Part shown: in pieces, positions 16,277 to 24,918 of the stretch
How the letters are laid out: every line of letters starts with the position of its first letter
Position numbering within the stretch: position 1 is the first letter of the stretch
Source of the DNA: an uncultured Gallionellaceae bacterium
Lineage (GTDB): Bacteria; Pseudomonadota; Gammaproteobacteria; Burkholderiales; Gallionellaceae
Length of the DNA: 42,277 nucleotides
NCBI GenBank assembly: GCA_903876625.1
Contig: CAIRAO010000274.1
Location: 1-42,277, forward strand
Reading direction: 5' to 3'
Notes under the pieces: model-generated
Database searches by the model: none
Told to the model about the DNA's origin: nothing
The model's input: the letters and a program-made list of their open reading frames with translations, nothing else
Made by a program: the position numbers and the translations under genes

Positions 16277-19156
16277 CTACTGACAGGCTTCGCACTCCGG
16301 ATTATCAATCGAGCAGAATTTGGCTTCTTCAACTACCGGGCTTGCAGATATTTCACCCATTCCGCCGCCATTCGAAACGGCATTCAATGAACCGGCACGA
16401 GAAGTAGATTTTTCTGCTGAAGTTGCACCCAACGTACGGAGATAATAGGTGGTTTTTAACCCACGTAGCCAAGCCAGTTTGTAGGTCTCATCAAGTTTAC
16501 GACCTGATACACCGGACATGTAGATATTCAGAGACTGTGCCTGATCGATCCATTTTTGACGCCGAGCCGCAGCTTCAATCAGCCATTTTGGTTCGACTTC
16601 AAATGCAGTGGCATAGAGGCCGCGAATCTCTGCGGGAATACGGTCGATCTTAGCAAGGCTACCATCAAAATATTTAAGGTCGGCGATCATCACTTCGTCC
16701 CACAGACCCAATGCCTTGAGGTCTTTCACCAAATGTTCATTGATAATGGTGAACTCACCGGACAAATTCGATTTAACAAAAATGTTCTGGTAGGTCGGTT
16801 CAATGCTGGCTGAAACGCCAATGATGTTGGAAATTGTCGCCGTGGGCGCGATCGCTACACAATTTGAATTACGCATACCGTGTTGTTTGATGCGGGTACG
16901 CAAAGTATTCCAATCCAGCGATTCAGAGTCATCCAGTTCTACATAACCACCGCGTGAAGCGCGTAACATTTCGACAGTATCTTGCGGCAAAATGCCTTTG
17001 TCCCACAGGCTGCCTCTATAGCTGGAATAGCGTCCACGTTCTTCGGCCAATTCAGTTGACGCCATATAAGCATAGAAGCAAACGGCTTCCATAGAACGGT
17101 CGGCGAATTCAACTGCAACATCCGAAGAATAAGGTACGCGTAATAAATGCAGAGCATCTTGAAAACCCATGATGCCCAAACCGACTGGGCGGTGTTTCAG
17201 ATTTGAGTCCCGCGCTTTTTTGACAGCGTAATAGTTTATATCAATGACGTTGTCCAACATGCGCATCGCTGTTCGAACTGTTCGTTGGAGTTTTTCATGG
17301 TCCAACTGGCCGAATCTTTCGTGTCCTTGTGGATACAAATGTGCAGCCAGATTCACAGAGCCAAGATTGCAAACCGCAATTTCCGAGTCAGATGTATTCA
17401 GCGTTATCTCTGTACACAGATTGGAGCTATGAACCACGCCAACATGTTGCTGAGGACTGCGCACGTTACACGGATCCTTGAAGGTGATCCATGGATGGCC
17501 AGTTTCAAATAACATGGTTAATATTTTTCTCCACAATCCGGCAGCAGGCACTTTGCGGAATAGCTTGATTTCTCCACGGGCTGCTTTCTCTTCGTAAGCG
17601 ACATAGGCGTGCTCGAATTCGGCACCAAACTTGTCATGCAGGTCTGGGCAATTAGAGGGGGAGAATAGTGTCCAATCGCCACCTTCCATGACTCGTTTCA
17701 TGAACAGATCGGGAATCCAGTTGGATGTATTCATGTCATGCGTGCGACGACGATCATCGCCGGTATTTTTGCGCAATTCGAGAAACTCTTCGATATCCAG
17801 ATGCCATGTCTCAAGATAGGCGCAAACAGCTCCCTTGCGTTTGCCACCTTGATTTACGGCTACTGCTGTATCGTTTACGACCTTAAGAAATGGAACCACG
17901 CCCTGCGATTTTCCATTGGTGCCTTTGATATGACTACCCAAAGCACGTACATTGGTCCAGTCGTTACCCAAACCACCGGCAAACTTTGACAGCAATGCAT
18001 TTTCTTTCAAAGCTTCGTAGATGCCATCCAAATCGTCAGCCACAGTCGTCAAGTAACACGATGATAGTTGCGAACGACGTGTGCCTGAATTAAACAACGT
18101 CGGGGTAGAGCTCATAAAGTTAAAACTGGACAACAAGCGGTAAAACTCAATAGCTCGTGCCTCACGATCAACTTCATTCAGTGCCAGGCCCATTGCGACC
18201 CGCATAAAAAATGCCTGCGGCAATTCGACACGCTCTTCATTGATGTGCAGAAAATAACGGTCATACAAAGTTTGCAAACCCAGATAATCGAATTGCAAAT
18301 CACGACTTGGATCGAGTACTTTAGCCAAACGTGGCAGATCGAATTGAGACAACTTGTCATCAAGTAATTCTGCGGTAATTGCGCGCTTAATATACTTGGG
18401 GAAATATTCGGCATAGCGCGCTGCCATTTCGGCCTGAGGAACTTCTTCGCCCAAAATTTCACAGCGAATATTATTCAGCAACAGACGTGAGGTGACAAAG
18501 CTATATGCAGGATCTTGCTCTATCAAAGAGCGGGCGGACAAAATAGCGCATTTACGCACTTCTTCAACTGGCACACCATCGTATAAATCTTTCAGGGTGG
18601 ACTTTAGTATTTTGTCTGCATCGACTGCATTTCCCAATCCGCTGCAAGCCGACTGAATCTGGACCAATAGACCATCAACATCCAACGGCCGCAAAGCACC
18701 GTTTTCTTTGACTTGCAAGACATGAGCGATTTCTGTTTTTTTGGCTTTGCTGCGCTCCTGAGTACGTTGTTCGCGATACAAAACATAAGAACGAGCTACA
18801 TCATGTTCACCCGAACGCATCAAAGATAGCTCTACCTGGTCTTGTATGTCCTCGATATGAAAAGTACCGCCGTGTGGTTGGCGGCGGACAAGCGCATTGA
18901 CTACGCTTTCCGTCAAGTGCTCAACGAGTTCACGAACCCGAGCTGAAGCAGCACCTTGGCCTCCATTGACCGCGAGAAATGCTTTGGTCACGGCAATTGA
19001 AACTTTGCTTGGTTCGAATGGAACGACCGAGCCATTTCGGCGGATCACTTTGTATTGATCAAGTGGCAAAACGGGGCTCGACGCAACTGTGGAATCAGAA
19101 TCCTGGCGCGGCGGCACGGAAAAAGAAGGTGAAACACCCTCTGTAGAAAGCAACAT
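16277..19156 (-). CDS. nrdA: Class Ia ribonucleotide reductase, large subunit NrdA
   Basis: Reduces ribonucleoside diphosphates to deoxy forms, with NrdB supplying the tyrosyl radical. 959 residues. Two ATP-cone allosteric domains can be traced, about 35-137 (YKVIRRNGSVVPFEPSKV) and about 147-238 (VKENGALRPLDVDGLL), as in Pseudomonas-type NrdA. The redox-active cysteine is in SSCYLTTV, the radical-site N-C-E in NLCTEITL, and the C-terminal shuttle pair in CEAC at the end. ATG 19156 follows GGGGAG. No nrdB lies in the window: the region downstream is a terminator and an oppositely oriented gene. An NrdR operator pair overlaps its promoter. Confidence 0.96.
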   Translation of the reverse strand: MLLSTEGVSPSFSVPPRQDSDSTVASSPVLPLDQYKVIRRNGSVVPFEPSKVSIAVTKAFLAVNGGQGAASARVRELVEHLTESVVNALVRRQPHGGTFHIEDIQDQVELSLMRSGEHDVARSYVLYREQRTQERSKAKKTEIAHVLQVKENGALRPLDVDGLLVQIQSACSGLGNAVDADKILKSTLKDLYDGVPVEEVRKCAILSARSLIEQDPAYSFVTSRLLLNNIRCEILGEEVPQAEMAARYAEYFPKYIKRAITAELLDDKLSQFDLPRLAKVLDPSRDLQFDYLGLQTLYDRYFLHINEERVELPQAFFMRVAMGLALNEVDREARAIEFYRLLSSFNFMSSTPTLFNSGTRRSQLSSCYLTTVADDLDGIYEALKENALLSKFAGGLGNDWTNVRALGSHIKGTNGKSQGVVPFLKVVNDTAVAVNQGGKRKGAVCAYLETWHLDIEEFLELRKNTGDDRRRTHDMNTSNWIPDLFMKRVMEGGDWTLFSPSNCPDLHDKFGAEFEHAYVAYEEKAARGEIKLFRKVPAAGLWRKILTMLFETGHPWITFKDPCNVRSPQQHVGVVHSSNLCTEITLNTSDSEIAVCNLGSVNLAAHLYPQGHERFGQLDHEKLQRTVRTAMRMLDNVIDINYYAVKKARDSNLKHRPVGLGIMGFQDALHLLRVPYSSDVAVEFADRSMEAVCFYAYMASTELAEERGRYSSYRGSLWDKGILPQDTVEMLRASRGGYVELDDSESLDWNTLRTRIKQHGMRNSNCVAIAPTATISNIIGVSASIEPTYQNIFVKSNLSGEFTIINEHLVKDLKALGLWDEVMIADLKYFDGSLAKIDRIPAEIRGLYATAFEVEPKWLIEAAARRQKWIDQAQSLNIYMSGVSGRKLDETYKLAWLRGLKTTYYLRTLGATSAEKSTSRAGSLNAVSNGGGMGEISASPVVEEAKFCSIDNPECEACQ

Positions 19157-19228
19157 ACGACTCCCCTTATTGATGATTGAATTCGGAAACTACTCGGTAA
19201 ATATGCCGAATAGAGAAAAAACACAAAA

Positions 19229-19275
19229 CCACTATATCTAGTGGTTGAATAGCAAATTTACGCTAATTCTAGTGT
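19229..19275 (-). promoter_or_regulatory. Tandem NrdR boxes upstream of nrdA
   Basis: Box 1, CCACTATATCTAGTGG (19229-19244), and box 2, ACGCTAATTCTAGTGT (19260-19275), match the NrdR consensus ACACTATATCTAGTGT at about 14 and 13 of 16 positions. Their shared TCTAGTG cores are exactly 31 bp apart, the three-helical-turn spacing known for NrdR repressor pairs. nrdR itself is not in the window. Confidence 0.85.
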
Positions 19276-19293
19276 ATCGAACGATTTATGCAA
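19266..19293 (-). promoter_or_regulatory. Probable sigma-70 promoter of nrdA
   Basis: On the minus strand TTGCAT (19293-19288) and TAGAAT (19271-19266) are 16 bp apart. The -10 element lies inside the distal NrdR box, which explains repression by steric block. Confidence 0.6.
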
Positions 19294-19354
19294 GCGGTTT
19301 TTTGGACTAAATATATTTCTTTTTAGCAAACAAAAAGATGCGGAAAAATGACTT

Positions 19355-19888
19355 TTATAATGAGTTGAGAAAGCGTTTCCAGTCAAAATGGGGGCCAGGA
19401 TCGGTTTTTCGCTCAGGTGCAACGTCTTCGTGACCTACAATATCAATAATATGGTAAGTGCGTTGCAAGCGACGGGTTAAATATATCAGTCTGCGGTATT
19501 GAGCATTTTCGTATGGAACATAATCGCTCCCCTCCATTTCTATGCCGATGGAAAAATCGTTGCAGCGAGTACGCCCTTGCCAAAGAGAAGCGCCTGCATG
19601 CCAGGCGCGTTGCAAGCAAGGTATAAATTGAATGATTTCACCGTTGCGCCGAATAAGAAAGTGGGAAGAGACCTTCAAGCCGCGAAGTTGTTCAAAATAG
19701 GGATGTTCTTCATGGTTCATTGCGTTGGTGAACAATTGCTCGATTCCTTTTCCACCAAACTCATTCGGAGGCAAGCTAATACTGTGGATGATCAACATGG
19801 AAATGGGCATCCCGTGCGGGCGTGGGTCAAAATTAGGCGAAAGGATTTTGCGCACGCCGCTGAGCCAGCCTTGTGCATCCAGTTTCAA
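19355..19888 (-). CDS. ampD: AmpD 1,6-anhydro-N-acetylmuramyl-L-alanine amidase
   Basis: Cytoplasmic zinc amidase that strips the peptide from recycled anhydro-muropeptides. 177 residues. Zinc ligands are H35 (LIIHSIS), H153 (GHEDVAP) and D163 (KTDPGP); E117 and K161 fit the catalytic residues. WHAG at 96-99 and FSIGIEMEG are also family hallmarks. No signal peptide, as expected for AmpD rather than AmiD. The ATG overlaps the pilR stop by 4 bp, making it the last gene of the PP0621-pilS-pilR-ampD operon. With amgK and murU at the start of the window, the genome has a fuller recycling route. Confidence 0.95.
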   Translation of the reverse strand: MKLDAQGWLSGVRKILSPNFDPRPHGMPISMLIIHSISLPPNEFGGKGIEQLFTNAMNHEEHPYFEQLRGLKVSSHFLIRRNGEIIQFIPCLQRAWHAGASLWQGRTRCNDFSIGIEMEGSDYVPYENAQYRRLIYLTRRLQRTYHIIDIVGHEDVAPERKTDPGPHFDWKRFLNSL

Positions 19889-21258
19889 TCCGCGCCGCCC
19901 TTGTCTGTGATGGACAAACGTTCCATTCGGTAACGTAAAGCACGAAAAGTTACACCGAGTATCTTGGCTGCAGCAGTCCGGTTAAATCCGGTTTGACCAA
20001 GCGCCTCCAAGATGGCTTCACGTTCAAGTCGATCCAAATAGTCAGTTAGCGAATATTTACTCGATCCGACGGAATTTTCTTTCTGGCGGAAAGATTCGGA
20101 GGGCATCAGTTGCAAATCGGTAGGAGTGATTTCATCATTCAAACGTAAAGCCAGTGCACGCTCAATGATGTTTTCCAATTCGCGCACATTCCCTGGATAG
20201 TCATAAGTGGACAACGCACGCAAAGATTCAGTAGAAAATTTCACTGTATTGCTGCCACCATTTATTTTTTTCATGATCTGTATTGCTATTTCACTAATAT
20301 CATCTCTCATCTCGCGTAGAGATGGCATCTGCAAAGAAATCACGTTCAGGCGATAATAAAGATCCTGACGAAAATGGCCTTGTTGTACACGTTCTGCCAA
20401 ATTGTGATGGGTTGCACTGAGGATACGCACATCGATGGGTTCTTCTTCTGTAGCGCCGACTTTGCGAACTTTCTTTTCTTGAATGATTCGCAAAAGCTTC
20501 ACTTGCATATTGATGGGCAGATCAGCCACTTCGTCCAGCAATAATGTGCCCCCGTTCGCGACTTGAAAAAAACCTTCACGGTCTTTTTCTGCACCAGTAA
20601 AAGCACCTTTGCGATAGCCGAAAAATTCGCTTTCCATCAATGTTTCAGGAATTGCTCCGCAATTAACCGCTATAAAAGGCTGATCATGCCGGGTGCTTTT
20701 CTCCACAATCAAACGAGCGGCCAGTTCTTTCCCGCTGCCAGACTCACCGGTGATATGAACAGGTGCCTGGCTGCGTGCTACTCGTTCAATCAGATCGCGC
20801 ACACGTTGAATTGCCGGAGAGTGGCCCAACAATGATTTTTCGCATGTTTCAACAACTCCGCTTGAATGTGGTAACTTTAAAGCGGACTTTACTAAAGCGC
20901 GCAATTGATCCAGCGCAACGGGTTTGGATAAATAATCAAAGGCGCCAGCTTTCAAAGCGGCCACCGCATTTTCTGCATTTCCGTGCGCGGTGATGACGGC
21001 TATGGGGACATCGAGATTTTGAGCGCTTATGTATCTCACTAACTCCAACCCGTCTCCGTCTGGCAAACGCATATCAGTCAGGCAGAGATCAATACCATTT
21101 TTGTCCAAATGTTGGCGCGCTTCACGCACATTAGAGGCACGTCGCACCTCCAATCCCATTCGCAACATGGTTAATTCGAGCAGTTCCAAAATATCCGGCT
21201 CGTCATCAACCAATAAGACGGTTGGAACTTGAGACTTAATTTTTGAATCAGAATGCAT
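19885..21258 (-). CDS. pilR: PilR, NtrC-family sigma-54 response regulator
   Basis: Activates sigma-54 promoters, classically pilA of type IV pili, when phosphorylated by PilS. 457 residues. Receiver domain about 12-126 with D62 as phosphoacceptor (LTDMRLPDGDG) and the switch lysine in YLSKPV. AAA+ domain about 142-375 with Walker A GESGSGKE, the sigma-54 contact loop GAFTGA and Walker B TLLLDEV. Fis-type helix-turn-helix at the end (NRTAAAKILGVTFRALRYRM). It overlaps the pilS stop by 11 bp. Regulation of a target other than pilA is possible, as no type IV pilin lies in this window. Confidence 0.93.
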   Translation of the reverse strand: MHSDSKIKSQVPTVLLVDDEPDILELLELTMLRMGLEVRRASNVREARQHLDKNGIDLCLTDMRLPDGDGLELVRYISAQNLDVPIAVITAHGNAENAVAALKAGAFDYLSKPVALDQLRALVKSALKLPHSSGVVETCEKSLLGHSPAIQRVRDLIERVARSQAPVHITGESGSGKELAARLIVEKSTRHDQPFIAVNCGAIPETLMESEFFGYRKGAFTGAEKDREGFFQVANGGTLLLDEVADLPINMQVKLLRIIQEKKVRKVGATEEEPIDVRILSATHHNLAERVQQGHFRQDLYYRLNVISLQMPSLREMRDDISEIAIQIMKKINGGSNTVKFSTESLRALSTYDYPGNVRELENIIERALALRLNDEITPTDLQLMPSESFRQKENSVGSSKYSLTDYLDRLEREAILEALGQTGFNRTAAAKILGVTFRALRYRMERLSITDKGGAD

Positions 21259-22879
21259 TATTTACTCCAAACACGATTCGGAAACAAGCACCTACATCTA
21301 CCAATGGCCGGAGTTCCAAAATTGCTCCATTTGCTTCACACAGCTCTCTCGCTATGTACAACCCGAGACCAGTGCCACCTGCGTCCGTAGTAAAAAAAGG
21401 TTCAAATAATTTAGTGGCAACATCATCATTGATCCCTGGCCCATCATCAATAACATCCAAAATCAACTGACTTTCATCGATTAAGCGAGTAAGTTGAAGT
21501 TTCACGCTACCGGTTTTATTTTGACTATAACGTAAAGCATTCTGACACAAATTCCATAGAACTTGATCAAGATGACCTTGATCAAATCTCACTTTACATT
21601 CAAGAGGAACCTTCATTTCAATTGTTGCTATCGGTAACCGTTTAGCGTGGCAGATTTCTTCGGCAAAGCGCGGCAAATACTGGGCCAAATCGATGGATGC
21701 TGCGTTGATACGATCACGCCGGTTTAATTGCATTACATCCTGAACCATGCGATTCAACCGGGCGGTATTATCTAAAATAATTTGTGTGAGCCGCGTTTGC
21801 GCAGGATCTGCAGGCCCTTCTTGCAATAACTCAGCGGCATAACTAATTGAAGACAAAGGGTTACGCACTTCGTGAGCGATATTCGCAGTGAGCCGTCCAA
21901 GCGCTGCAAGTTTCACTTGTTGTGCTTGATCCTGCACTCTTTGCATATCTTCTAACACCAGTACCGCGCCCCAAAATTCCTGGCGATGTACAGGTAAAAA
22001 ACGCACTCGAACCAACCGATTTGTCGTCGGCAAACGTAATATTTCATGGCCCAAGGCTTTATTCTGCCTCCATGCTGCGAACATCGCGTCCAAGAGTTGG
22101 GAACAATTGGACAGTAAGTATGCGTTGTCAGCAGATAGAGAAATTCCCAACAGTCTTTCAGCGCTGGGATTGTATTGGCGTAGCGTTCCGCGTTCATCAA
22201 CCACTAAAAAACCATCAGGCATATCCTGAATCATCAGCCTATTGGCCTCTGCCATATTGGATAAATCTACTCCCCGGGAAAAGGCCAGTTTTTCACTTGC
22301 AACGGCATATTTGGATAAAGTATGTGCCAGCCATGCAACGGCAAAAAAGGACGCGCTTAGAATTCCAGCCTGCAAAAACAATGCGGTGGATGCGTCCTGT
22401 GTTAATACTGAATAGGCGTGCTCAAGCAATATGGCAATACTTGCAAGTGCAGCGTAAAACAGGGTAATACGACCGCGACTGATTAATCCGGTACCGGCCA
22501 ACGAAACCAGCAATAACATACCCAGATTGCTTTGTATGCCCCCACTGAAATACGACATCGTTGAAAAAATAACGATGTCGGTACCCACTTGGAAAGCCAG
22601 TTGCAGAGGAAAGCGGGGTTTCCTAATACTAACGCCAACTAACGATACAAGCGTTAAAAAAATGTAAAGGAGACAAATGCGATATACCCAAACCTGTTGA
22701 ATATTGTTAATTGATAAGGCTTGGCTAAATAGAACAGCCAGCAGTAGAAGCAAACCACCAAGAATTAAACGATAAAGGCCAAAGAAATACAGTGGACGCC
22801 AAAATTCTTCCAGCTCCATAGGCGTGGCAAGTTGTATTTTTGGAAACTGCCAGAAGGATGAGGCTTGATTTTCAGCCAT
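21248..22879 (-). CDS. pilS: PilS membrane sensor histidine kinase
   Basis: Inner-membrane kinase partner of PilR. 543 residues. About six hydrophobic segments fill residues 30-188, then a PAS domain at about 208-315 (IQDMPDGFLVVDERGTLRQYN). The HisKA motif has H336 (ANIAHEVRNPLSS) and the ATPase domain has N-box WNLCQNALRYS, DDGPGI and GTGLGLYIARELCEANGA. The layout matches PilS, including a polytopic sensor without a large periplasmic loop. It starts 5 bp after the PP0621-like gene and overlaps pilR. Confidence 0.93.
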   Translation of the reverse strand: MAENQASSFWQFPKIQLATPMELEEFWRPLYFFGLYRLILGGLLLLLAVLFSQALSINNIQQVWVYRICLLYIFLTLVSLVGVSIRKPRFPLQLAFQVGTDIVIFSTMSYFSGGIQSNLGMLLLVSLAGTGLISRGRITLFYAALASIAILLEHAYSVLTQDASTALFLQAGILSASFFAVAWLAHTLSKYAVASEKLAFSRGVDLSNMAEANRLMIQDMPDGFLVVDERGTLRQYNPSAERLLGISLSADNAYLLSNCSQLLDAMFAAWRQNKALGHEILRLPTTNRLVRVRFLPVHRQEFWGAVLVLEDMQRVQDQAQQVKLAALGRLTANIAHEVRNPLSSISYAAELLQEGPADPAQTRLTQIILDNTARLNRMVQDVMQLNRRDRINAASIDLAQYLPRFAEEICHAKRLPIATIEMKVPLECKVRFDQGHLDQVLWNLCQNALRYSQNKTGSVKLQLTRLIDESQLILDVIDDGPGINDDVATKLFEPFFTTDAGGTGLGLYIARELCEANGAILELRPLVDVGACFRIVFGVNNAF

Positions 22880-22884
22880 CGAAG

Positions 22885-23109
22885 CTATTTTTTTCCTTCT
22901 GCGTTCTCAAGCCGATGCGCTTCGCTGCAAAAAAATTCTCCTCCCGCTAAGATGCTTTCACTTTTTGGCAAATGCACTCCGCATTTGCTGCAGCGCACCA
23001 TGTCTTCTGCGTTAAAAGTCTCGTCTTTTTTTGTAGGTTGTTTGGAATATGATTTAAGCAACCAATAAACAGCGGCAGCAACGGCAAACAAAAAGATTAA
23101 GCGACTCAT
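22885..23109 (-). CDS. PP0621 family small membrane protein with Cys pairs
   Basis: 74-residue protein: one N-terminal transmembrane helix (about 4-19), a basic linker, then a zinc-ribbon-like piece with CSKCG at about 40-44 and a later FFCS cysteine. MVRCSKCGVHLPKSE is the recognisable family sequence. Family members commonly sit directly upstream of pilS, as here (5-bp gap). Its function is unknown; metal binding through the cysteines is an inference. Confidence 0.85.
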   Translation of the reverse strand: MSRLIFLFAVAAAVYWLLKSYSKQPTKKDETFNAEDMVRCSKCGVHLPKSESILAGGEFFCSEAHRLENAEGKK

Positions 23110-23321
23110 TCAATGATTCTCCAGTATGTCAGACCGTGTATTGTAGGTCTCTTTCTAATTTACGTCATTGAGAAGGCGTTTGTGGATAGAAATAAATGAA
23201 TTCCATGAAGCTTTAACCGATTGTTTGAGTTATAGATTAAGGGGTAACTGACTAGAATTTTGTATAAATGAGCGTAAAGTGTAGCCGGAATAAAGCCCTA
23301 ATATAGCTAAGGAAATAATTA

Positions 23322-23361
23322 AAACGGCCTATATACATTTGAAAATATATATAGGCCGTTT
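23322..23361. terminator. Strong 14-bp perfect hairpin downstream of argH
   Basis: AAACGGCCTATATA (23322-23335) and TATATAGGCCGTTT (23348-23361) are perfectly complementary around a 12-nt loop. Read on the minus strand it is followed by TTTTAATTATTT, a partial U-tract, so it is the best candidate terminator for argH. It also lies upstream of the candidate small RNA and could carry a signal for it instead. Confidence 0.55.
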
Positions 23362-23398
23362 GGCATATATGCAGATGTATTACGAATCAGTAGAATCA

Positions 23399-23486
23399 CA
23401 AACGAGTGTTAGAGCTGCGAGTTTCATAACTCGTCTTTTCTTACTCTCCTCCTATTCTGGGCGATCGTAAGGTCGCCCGTTTTTTT
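23399..23486 (+). ncRNA. Candidate small RNA with exposed anti-Shine-Dalgarno motif
   Basis: In a 380-bp gene-free gap. A TAGAAT -10-like element (23391-23396) precedes it. A stable hairpin CGAGTT-TCAT-AACTCG (23418-23433) is followed by an unpaired pyrimidine stretch containing CTCCTCC (23446-23452). A good terminator closes it: GGGCGA...TCGCCC (23459-23478) plus seven T (23480-23486). An earlier ACGAGT (23402-23407) can compete for ACTCGT. The terminator stands alone on the plus strand with no plus-strand gene before it, which is why I call a transcript. Expression is unproven. Confidence 0.5.
23459..23486 (+). terminator. Rho-independent terminator of the candidate small RNA
   Basis: GGGCGA and TCGCCC close an 8-nt loop, followed by G and seven T. 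The T-run ends four bases before the argH stop codon on the other strand. Its orientation cannot serve argH. Confidence 0.75.
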
Positions 23487-23489
23487 AGT

Positions 23490-24884
23490 TCAAATTTTTA
23501 ATATTGAACTGCGAGCTCGTGCTATTGCAGCCTCAACCTGTGCCGGACTTGTGCCTCCAGTATGATTGCGGGCCGAGAGAGAACCTTCTAAAGTCAGCAC
23601 GGTATAAATATCGTCGGTGATCAATAGTGAAAATTGCTGTAATTCTTCAAGTTTAAGGTCACTCAGATCACAATTGCGTTCGACTGCAAAACGTACCGCT
23701 AAAGCGACTGCTTCATGCGCATCTCGGAATGGCAGCCCCTTCTTAACCAAATAGTCAGCCAGATCCGTCGCAGTGGCATAACCCTGCAAAGCCGCAAGGC
23801 GCATGGCTTCAGGTTTGACGGTGATGCCTCCTATCATGTCTGCATAGATACGCAATGTTTGGGTCAATGTGTCTACAGTATCAAATAAAGGCTCTTTGTC
23901 TTCCTGGTTGTCCTTGTTGTAAGCAAGCGGCTGACCTTTCATCAGCGTCAAAAGGGCAATCAGGTTGCCATTAACGCGCCCCGTCTTGCCACGCACCAAT
24001 TCCGGTACATCAGGGTTTTTCTTCTGCGGCATGATCGAAGAGCCGGTGCAAAAGCGGTCAGCGATGTCGATGAAGCCAAAGCGCGGGTTCATCCACAGAA
24101 TCAGTTCTTCAGACAACCGCGATAGATGCGTCATGATCAGCGCCCCGGTGGAGGAAAATTCGATAGCGAAATCGCGGTCGGAAACGGCATCCAATGAATT
24201 TTCGCAAACCCCGTCAAAATTTAATAACTCGGCAACATATTCACGTTTGATTGGATAGCTGGTCCCGGCAAGAGCGGCGGCACCCAATGGCAAACGATTG
24301 ACCCGCTTGCGGCAATCGACAAGGCGTTCTGCATCGCGCTTGAGCATCTCGAAATAAGCCATCAAGTGATGAGCGAAACTGATTGGTTGTGCCACTTGCA
24401 AATGCGTAAAGCCGGGCATGATGGTGTGAGTGTGGTGCTGAGCCAAGTCGAGTAACGCACTTTGCATTGCATGCACAAGTGCAATTAATTCATCAATGGA
24501 ATGACGCAAATAAAGGCGTACATCGGTCGCCACCTGATCGTTACGTGACCGCCCGGTGTGCAGGCGCTTACCAGCGTCACCAACGAGAGTAGTAAGGCGT
24601 TTCTCGATATTCAGATGAACGTCTTCGAGATCCAGTTGCCACTCGAAATTACCACCAATAACTTCATTTTCGATTTGAGCCATGCCTCGTTGAATATCTT
24701 TCAGGTCCTGTGAGCTGATGATTTCACATGCCGCAAGCATCTGGGCGTGGGCAAGCGAACCTTGGATATCAAATAACGCCAAGCGTTTGTCGAAATCAAC
24801 CGAGGCAGTATAGCGTTTAACCAATTCGTCGACGGGTTCATTAAATCTACCCGACCAAGCTTGTTTGTCTTGCATCGTCATCAT
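23490..24884 (-). CDS. argH: Argininosuccinate lyase
   Basis: Last step of arginine synthesis: argininosuccinate to arginine and fumarate. 464 residues from ATG 24884; in-frame ATGs at 24881 and 24875 are nearly as good and no strong ribosome site decides. The fumarase/aspartase superfamily signature [11 protein letters not shown] is present, with HTGRSRNDQ and the THLQVAQP histidine region. The catalytic serine lies in the GSSIMPQ loop. It is divergent from the LytS-type kinase gene with only 34 bp between starts, an arrangement also seen for argH and algZ in Pseudomonas. Confidence 0.96.
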   Translation of the reverse strand: MMTMQDKQAWSGRFNEPVDELVKRYTASVDFDKRLALFDIQGSLAHAQMLAACEIISSQDLKDIQRGMAQIENEVIGGNFEWQLDLEDVHLNIEKRLTTLVGDAGKRLHTGRSRNDQVATDVRLYLRHSIDELIALVHAMQSALLDLAQHHTHTIMPGFTHLQVAQPISFAHHLMAYFEMLKRDAERLVDCRKRVNRLPLGAAALAGTSYPIKREYVAELLNFDGVCENSLDAVSDRDFAIEFSSTGALIMTHLSRLSEELILWMNPRFGFIDIADRFCTGSSIMPQKKNPDVPELVRGKTGRVNGNLIALLTLMKGQPLAYNKDNQEDKEPLFDTVDTLTQTLRIYADMIGGITVKPEAMRLAALQGYATATDLADYLVKKGLPFRDAHEAVALAVRFAVERNCDLSDLKLEELQQFSLLITDDIYTVLTLEGSLSARNHTGGTSPAQVEAAIARARSSILKI

Positions 24885-24918
24885 GTCTTGTCCAGAATGT
24901 ATGGCATAAAGGAGTCCC

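Noticed and set aside
21922-22467. Plus-strand reading frame of 181 codons
   Set aside because: Antisense to pilS with no ribosome site; pilS motifs are complete on the other strand.
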